This document shows, piece after piece, positions 58,081-64,000 of a stretch of DNA of 64,000 nucleotides. The stretch covers positions 199,642,550 through 199,706,549 of the forward strand of contig NC_133662.1 of NCBI RefSeq assembly GCF_037893015.1. Direction: 5' to 3'. The notes below the pieces were generated by a model. That model saw nothing but the letters and a program-made list of their open reading frames with translations, ran no database searches and was not told where the DNA came from. Source of the stretch: Macrotis lagotis. Lineage: Eukaryota > Chordata > Mammalia > Peramelemorphia > Peramelidae. The translations under genes were made by a program, and so were the position numbers. The stretch's first letter is position 1. Every line of letters starts with the position of its first letter.

Positions 58081-58917
58081 AAAGGAACCAAGATTCCCCC
58101 CCCACCACTATCTCTGCAACTAAATTTTAAAAAATGGTGGGAGGGAGAGTCAAGATGGCAACATGACAACAGTCTTTCCCAGAAGCTCTATCCAAAATAT
58201 TCCAAAAGACCTTAAAATTATGTCTCTAACTAAATTTTTGAGAGACAGAACCCACAGAAAGATCCAGTGAGGCAATTCCCCAGTCCAAGGTAACCTGGAA
58301 GATAGTAGGAAGACTCTGTTCCACAGGGTTGTAAAGGGCAACAGTCACTAGAAGAAAGGAGTTCCAACCTTCTGGTAATAGCCCCCTGGGTCCCTGGGAG
58401 AGCTGGTTCCTGTCAGCAGAAGCAATTTCCTGACCTGCCAACCCAGGGAACACAAAGGACAACTAACCTCTGCCTAGAGTGAGTGCAGAGTCCAGGCCAG
58501 CATGGTCTTCAACACAGCTGTGGCCATTAGCACAGCCCAGGTCCCAGGAAATAGAAGCAGGCCTATGGAGTCACTCAGCAGGGAGCCACCTGGTAGCTGC
58601 TCCCCTGAGCACTCAGTCCATGGAGGGTAAGGGAGTAGGGGGAGAGACAGTCAAAATCTCTCCTCTGTCCCTAGGACAGGACTCTGGGGCTTTATCCATA
58701 TTCAGACCCTGGTCACAGTCTGGGTCCCCATTGCCATAGGGCAGGGACCCTCCTCACAGCTCCAGGACAGAGGGGAAGGCTTGTGGTCATCCACAGACCA
58801 GAGCATAGGCCAGGAGAGTAGTCAGAGCCTCTCATAAGGAACTTCAAGGGGTGGGGGTGTTCCAGCAACACTCAAAAGCTCAGGAAGCACCCCAAAACCC
58901 AGCCACAGTCTGGGAAA

Positions 58918-59997
58918 ATGAGTAAACAGAAAAAAAGAAACCTGACCATAGACAATTCTTTGGCCCCATGGAGGATCAAAATACACACTCAGAAGATGAC
59001 AAAGTCCAAACTTCTGTATCTAAAGACTCCAAGAAATATAGAAGTTGGGCTCAGGCTATGACAGAGCTCAAAAAGATTTTGAAAATCAAATAAGGGAGGT
59101 AAAGGAAAAATTAGGAAGAGAAATGAGAGAGATGCAGGAAAAATATGAAAACCAAGTCAGCAGTTTAGTCAAGGAGATCCAAAAAAATGCTGAAGAAAAC
59201 ATGTCAAAAACCACTTTAAGTCAAATGGAAAAAGCAGTCCAAAAAAGTTAATGAGGAGAAGAAAGCCTTTAAAAGTAGAATTAGTCAAATGAAAAGGAGA
59301 TAAGAAAGCTCTCTGAAGAAAACAACTCCTTCAAATGTAGAATGGAACTAATGGAAGCTGATGAATTTGTGAGAAATCAAGACACAATACTTCAATACCA
59401 AAAGAATAAAAAACAAGAAGAAAATGTGAAATATCTCATTGAATAAACAACTGCTGTGGAAAACAGATCCTAAGGAGACAGTTCAAAAATCACTGGGCTA
59501 CTTTAAAGTCATGATCAGGAAAAGAGCCTTGACTTCATTTTTAGAGAATTTCTACAGGAAAATTGTCTTGATATCCTAGAAGTAGAGGGCAAAATAGAAA
59601 TTGAGAGAATCCACCAATCTCCTCCAGAAAGAGATTCCCCCCCCTAAAATAAATACCTCCCCCAGGAGTACTACAGCCAAGTTCCAGAACTCACAAGTCA
59701 AAGAGAAAATACTACAAGCAGCCAGAACAAAACATTTCAAATATTGTGGAACTGCAGTCAGTATTACCCAGGATTTAGCAGCATCCACATTAAGAGCTCA
59801 TAAAGCTTGGAATATAATATTCTGGGAGGCAAAAGAGTTTGGATTACAACAGAGAATCATCTACCCAACAAAAGTGAACATCCTCTCCCAGAGGAAAAGA
59901 TGGGCTTTCAATGAAACAGGGGAATTTCAAATGTTCCTGTTGAAATGACTAGAGCTGAACACAAAATCTCCAAGTACAGGACTCAGGTGAAGCATAG
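58918..59997 (+). pseudogene. HAL1 ORF1, copy 3
   Basis: Start-to-stop distance is 1,080 bp, exactly 360 codons, but at least two frameshifts and some stops break it. Open stretches are 59045-59251 (coiled coil, with KEKLGREMREMQEKYENQ) and 59601-59948. The latter is the C-terminal half with AKFQNSQVKEKILQAARTK, GTAVSITQDLAASTLRAHKA and NETGEFQMFLLK. These match the L1 ORF1p RRM and C-terminal domain (equivalent of the PRxIIxxFxxxxxKExILxAAR and FSxxTLxxRRxW blocks). The TGA at 59946-59948 replaces a TGG present in copy 2. Confidence 0.85.
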
Positions 59998-60177
59998 AGA
60001 GGGTGGACGAGAAGGATAAATTATGAGGGACTTAATGATGATGAACTGTACAAGAGGGAGCTGAATATGAATGTATAATACATTGTAAAATTGGAGTCAA
60101 TGGGTGAAAAGGGAATGTACTAGGAGAAACGGAAAAGAGAGGTGGACTAGACTAAGATATCTCATTTAAAAGAATCA

Positions 60178-60367
60178 AGAAAAAGCTTTTGTGGGGGGCA
60201 GCTAGGTCATGCAATGAATAGAGCACTAGCTCTGGAGTCAGAAGGTCTTGAGTTGAAATCCGACCTCAGACACTTAATAATTGCCTATCTGTGTGAACTT
60301 GGGCAAGTCACTTGACCCCATTGCCTTCCCCTCAAAAAAAACCTAAAAAAAAAAGAAATAGTTTTTG
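60178..60367 (+). mobile_element. Marsupial SINE inserted in HAL1 copy 3, with direct repeats
   Basis: SINE 60193-60352: 'ggcagctaggtcatgcaatg', 'gtcttgagttgaaatccgac', 'ctgtgtgaacttgggcaagt' and 'accccattgccttcccctca'. Flanks aagaaaaagcttttg (60178-60192) and aagaaatagtttttg (60353-60367), 13 of 15 matching. Copy 2 is uninterrupted at the matching place (about 11870). Confidence 0.9.
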
Positions 60368-60639
60368 CAATGGTATGGAAGGGGGTAAAATGAGGGGGAA
60401 TGAGGGAGTCTTCATTCTCACTGGAAATGGCTAAGAGAGGAAGCAACATACATAATAGGATAAAGAAATCTAGAAGGAAAAGGAGAGAAATGGAATAGGG
60501 GAAGGGAGGAAGGGGGGGATGGAGGTGATAGAAGAGAGGGTAAATCATAGAGAGGATGGTCAGATCCAACACATTGTGGGGGGGTGGTTTATTTGTTTGT
60601 TTGCTTGTTTTGTTTGTTTGTTTGTTTGTTTTTACTTTT

Positions 60640-60777
60640 TGCAAGGTGGTGGAATTGGGTGGCCTGTCCCAGATCACAGGACTGGGTGGTTTCTGGGTCT
60701 CTGGGGGGGAATGTAGGCTTGGGACCTTTTGGTCCAAGGGATGGTGCTCTGTCCACTGCACCATTAGGCTGCCCCAC
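60640..60777 (-). mobile_element. Antisense SINE-derived segment in HAL1 copy 3, shared with copy 2
   Basis: 'tttttgcaaggtggtggaat', 'tgggtggcctgtcccagatc', 'ggtttctgggtctctggggg' and 'gctctgtccactgcaccatt'. Boundaries equal those of 12110-12246 in copy 2. A (TTTG)n run (60590-60632) sits at its tail side. Confidence 0.85.
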
Positions 60778-61105
60778 AGCACGCTTCGAAGAGGGACAGA
60801 GTGAAAGGAGAGAGAAAATACATTAAATGGTAGTGAGGAGGAATGGATGGAGAGAATTACAATCAGCAGCAGCAACCGTGGAAAAATATGTAAGTAACTT
60901 CTCTGATGGACTTAAGATAAAAAATGTGATCCATCCCAGAGACAGAGCTGATGGTATCTGAACACAGACTGAAACACATGTTTTTTTCCCTTTCTTTCAC
61001 TTTATTTCTTGTGAGTTTTTTATTTTTAGGGAGAGGGGGATTATGTTTACTCTTAGAACAAGACTATTTTAGTAATGTGTAAAAAATGAAAATGGAAATT
61101 TAAAA

Positions 61106-61295
61106 AAAGGGAAAATATGGTAAAGAATGAGTTTTCTGCATCAACCTCAGGTCCATAGGATTGGGCCACTATACTACTTTGATATCTGATAAGAAAAAAA
61201 GCAAGGTTTTTCCATAGTTATGTCTGCCTACTCAATCTCTTTGAAGGCCTGTAGTGTATCTCCTCAAAATTATGGAATTATCATGGAATGTATGT
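61106..61295. other. Unassigned spacer
   Basis: Short sequence between HAL1 copy 3 and the antisense L1; nothing recognised. Confidence 0.4.
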
Positions 61296-61299
61296 TTTT

Positions 61300-62045
61300 A
61301 TTTATTTGTTTATTTATTTTTTCCAACTACATGTAATGGGAGTTTTCAACAATAATTTTTTTTTACATTTTTCTTCCTTCCTCTCTTCCCTCTCACTCCA
61401 GCAGAAATCAATATAATATAGACTCTATATCCAGAACCATGCTAAACATAGATTCATATTAATCATGTTGTAAAAGAAGAATCACACCCAAATGGAAGAA
61501 AAAATTAGGGAGAAAAAAGCAGCATAATTCATAAGATAACTTAAAAAAATGAAGATACTAAACTTTGGTCTGCATTTAAACTCCAAAGATTCTTCTCTGG
61601 ATGTGGATGGTATTCTCCATCCCAAGTCTTTTAATATTATCTTTGATTATTGTACTGTAGAATGAGCAAGTCCAATATAGTTGATCATCACCCGATGTTG
61701 CTGTTAGTGTGTCTAATGTTCTGGTTCTGCTTTTTTCCTCTGAGTATCAGTTCATGTAAGTCTTTCCATACTATTCTGAAGTCTCAATTCTCATAATTTC
61801 TTACAGAACCAAAATCCATATACCCCAAATTGTTTGGCTATTCCCCAATTCATGGGCAGTCCTTCAATTTCAAATTCATAGTGAATATAAAAAGAGTGCT
61901 ATAAATATTTTTGTACATGTGGGATTTTTACCATTTTTGCTATCTCTTTGGAATATAGACCTAGTAGCAGTTTGTTGGATCCAAGGGTTTGCATAGTTTT
62001 ATTGCCCTTTGGACATAGGAATGTGCTCCTTCATAGTCCATCTTG
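61300..62045 (-). mobile_element. Antisense L1 3' end (ORF2 C-terminus and 3' UTR)
   Basis: 'ttttccaactacatgtaatg', 'ctctggatgtggatggtatt', 'agttgatcatcacccgatgt', 'gtatcagttcatgtaagtct', 'ctattccccaattcatgggc', 'gctataaatatttttgtaca' and 'tctctttggaatatagacct'. Longest antisense L1 in the window. It ends at the left in an A-rich tail complement, so it is an ordinary 5'-truncated insertion. Confidence 0.88.
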
Positions 62046-63070
62046 AAGAATTTCTCCTTTGAATTCTGCTGCATGTTCAACCCATTAGCTTGTCTGGTTC
62101 CTTCTTTTCCTCATTTAACATAAGGGGAAGATTAAACTCTCTGAGCCTACTTCATCACTGACTTCCTAGTACTCTGGCTCCATGAAATATTCCTAATATC
62201 ACTAGTAACATCCTAACATTTGTTTTCAATAATTTTTGTTTGTTTGTTTGTTTAGAAATGTAGTGAACACGAACATTTTGGAATGGCAAATAACTGGTGT
62301 GTTTTTATGTGATGTTGATATGAATTCTCCTGTTGCATATTTTTGGTTGTGACACCCAGTAACACTTAAGACTATTATGGGATAGCATTCTTTTTTTTGA
62401 ACCTTGCCCTTTCCATAGTGTCCACAACACTACAGATAGGTTGCTTTCCTATGTCCTATCCTTCCTTCATGACAGTTCTGTATTGGACTCCATTTTCCTG
62501 CCATGATGCAAAAATTACTATTACAAGATGTGAAATTGATTGAGTCTTGCCTTAAATGCCTTTGTACCATTTTTACTAGTCCAGTCACCCCAGAGGAGTA
62601 AGTTTATACAGGTGCTACAGCTATTTGTCACCTCATAACTCTGCTGGAAAGATTTCTTTATTCACAAGAATATATTTGTCAAATCTTCTCTCCTTGCTGC
62701 AGGGCAACAGATCATCAAACCATTTTATTTAACCATGGAACAGTACAGGTTATTGTTTATCTGCTAACTTCAGTGTCATACAAATGCAAGCTTTGAATTG
62801 TTTCTCAGTCTTTGAATCCAAGACCCTTGTAAATATTTTGGTTGATGGAAAATGATTACCTAAGATTTTTGTGAAGATGCTTCAGAGAGATAAAGCTATT
62901 TAAATGCAGTTCATATCAACAAAATGCTTAACATCTGGAACTGGAGCAATTCAGACAGATGAAAATTGCATCAAAAGCTGCCTAGTTTGTTTTGGATATG
63001 TAGTAAGGAGAGATTGCTAGAGGATCCAGTTGAAGGAGATGAACTTGCCTATCTCATTAAACCAAATGCT
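62046..63070. other. Unassigned sequence containing one copy of a local duplicated unit
   Basis: 62230-62300 ('tttgtttgtttagaaatgta', 'aatggcaaataactgg') is closely related to 63728-63782 plus 63933-63975. The remainder is not recognised and no coding frame is supported. It might be an unfamiliar transposon or a decayed processed transcript. Confidence 0.4.
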
Positions 63071-63075
63071 AAAAT

Positions 63076-63382
63076 TAATGATGGTCCTTCATTTTTGAAG
63101 AAGACCATGACATCAGGGAGCTGATGCCATGACAAGCAAGGAAAATGAATTTAAATGAGGAGAGGCTATACAAAGTCACCAACATCACTTTCTTCTCCAT
63201 AGTCATCTGAGTCCAGTGGCCAGATATGAATCAGCATGACTGGAGATGGTTCTGGATACTAGATAATTAGGATTAAGTGACTTGCCCAAGGTCACAGCTA
63301 GTGTCAGAGGTTGGATTTGAACTCCCATCCTCCTGATTCCAAGGACAGTGCTCTATCCACAGAACCTTCTAGCTGCCCTAGA
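63076..63382 (-). mobile_element. Antisense composite marsupial SINE
   Basis: 'ggtccttcatttttgaagaa', 'accatgacatcagggagctg', 'gagtccagtggccagatatg', then the usual SINE body 'aagtgacttgcccaaggtca', 'ggatttgaactcccatcctc' and 'gctctatccacagaaccttc'. The first module is shared with 27.79 kb and resembles the LINE end at 42.48 kb. Confidence 0.82.
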
Positions 63383-63780
63383 TGTGATAATTGCTAGTAT
63401 AACAGGTCACCTAATTACTTTGTTTGTTGATTATTTAAAGTGCCCTAGATCGGTCAGTCACTAATATCAAAAGGCTTGACCATGATTTAAAGCATTCTCG
63501 TGAACTCTGCCAGGCTGCTTTCAAAGCTTTATGGCTCTTGGAACTAAAGATGAAGACATCCAGAATAAGGAGAGTCTGGGAGAGTGACTAACTCTAGGAC
63601 TGACAGCCAGAAGGCAGGGAGTGACATCACCCAGAAGAGCACCAACAAGGAACTGAATCTAATAAAAAAGAGGAACTAAAAGCATGATTGGAGAATGAAT
63701 GGAACCCAGATATTGGGTTGTTTTATTTGCTTTTTTTTGTTTGTTTTGTTTTTGTTTATTTATTTCAGAAATGTAGTGTG

Positions 63781-63932
63781 GGGGTGGCTAGGTGGCACAG
63801 TGGATAGAGCACTGGCCCTGGAGTCAGGAGTACCTGAGTTCAAATACTGCCTTAGACAATAATTACCCAGCTTTGTGGCCTTGGGCAAGCCATTTAACCC
63901 CATTGCCTTGCAAAAACCTAAAAAAAAAGTAG
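63781..63932 (+). mobile_element. Well-preserved marsupial SINE, sense
   Basis: 'ggtggctaggtggcacagtg', 'ctggagtcaggagtacctga', 'gttcaaatactgccttagac', 'gtggccttgggcaagccatt' and 'ccattgccttgcaaaaacct' with A-rich tail. Short direct repeat gtagtg on both sides (63773-63778 and 63929-63934 approximately). Looks young. Confidence 0.92.
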
Positions 63933-64000
63933 TGAACATGAATATGCTCGAATGACAAATGACTGGTATCTTGCACATTTTTCATATGTTTCCTGGAGAA

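Larger units (their letters stand above)
58141..61105 (+). mobile_element. Full-length HAL1 retrotransposon, copy 3
   Basis: Head 'gagtcaagatggcaacatga' with the AAGATGGC promoter motif. A 777-bp 5' UTR, ORF1 58918-59997, and about 1.1 kb of downstream sequence with no endonuclease or RT block. Collinear with copy 2 to 'acaagactattttagtaatg' and the final A-rich stretch near 61080-61105. No clear target duplication found. A sense SINE (60193-60352) is a private insertion; the antisense one (60640-60777) is shared with copy 2. Confidence 0.86.

Noticed and set aside
60285..60875. 196-codon minus-strand frame, the longest in the window
   Set aside because: Lies entirely in HAL1 downstream sequence and two SINEs, including the (TTTG)n run read as Asn-Lys-Gln-Thr; not a gene.
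58084..61120. Target-site duplication for HAL1 copy 3
   Set aside because: A-rich stretches on both sides ('aaattttaaaaaatgg' and 'aaatttaaaaaaaggg') look alike, but the match is what two A/T-rich flanks would give by chance; I could not define a convincing duplication.

Overview
This window reads as gene-free, AT-rich marsupial chromosome, either intergenic or deep intron. The main evidence is the many copies of tRNA-headed SINEs of the marsupial WSINE/MAR1 type. These start with a ggtggctaggtggcacagtgg-like head, carry the gttcaaat B-box, and end ttgccttgcaaaaacctaaaa. Marsupial-type L1 5' and 3' ends, L2, MIR-like, CR1-like and HAL1 (ORF1-only, L1-derived) elements agree with this. The SINE tail suggests an Australian marsupial, possibly dasyurid-like, but that is only an impression. 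I found no credible exon, tRNA, snRNA or rRNA gene, no CRISPR array and no bacterial-style operon. Nearly all short open frames fall in microsatellites or decayed retroelements.

Layout: 0.3-1.9 kb holds old repeat and a TTTC microsatellite grown from a SINE tail. 1.87-9.4 kb holds a 3'-truncated HAL1 copy followed by decayed CR1-like and L1 ORF2 debris. 9.78-13.0 kb is a complete HAL1 insertion with a perfect 15-bp target duplication. 13-28.6 kb is old L2, L1, MIR and SINE sequence with large microsatellites (a 340-bp purine tract near 21 kb, a GATA/GATATG mosaic near 24.2 kb) and an orphan L1 5' end at 23.3 kb. 28.6-36.2 kb is a two-LTR endogenous retrovirus-like element on the plus strand. 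It has a proline-type primer site and a polypurine tract, no recognisable gag-pol-env, and later insertions of a SINE and an antisense solo LTR. 36-52.7 kb is again L2-rich, with a non-L1 reverse transcriptase remnant near 43 kb. 52.8-54.6 kb holds L1 fragments in opposite orientations. 58.1-61.1 kb is the third HAL1 copy, followed by antisense L1 and a pair of related units at 62.2 and 63.7 kb, one of which carries a SINE.

The most interesting observation is the HAL1 family. Copies 2 and 3 share an antisense SINE-derived segment at the same place in the region downstream of ORF1, as if the source element had captured a SINE and propagated it. Second is the long LTR element whose interior shows no retroviral coding capacity that I can recognise. 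All family names come from remembered consensus features, not from a database search; boundaries of old repeats are approximate.
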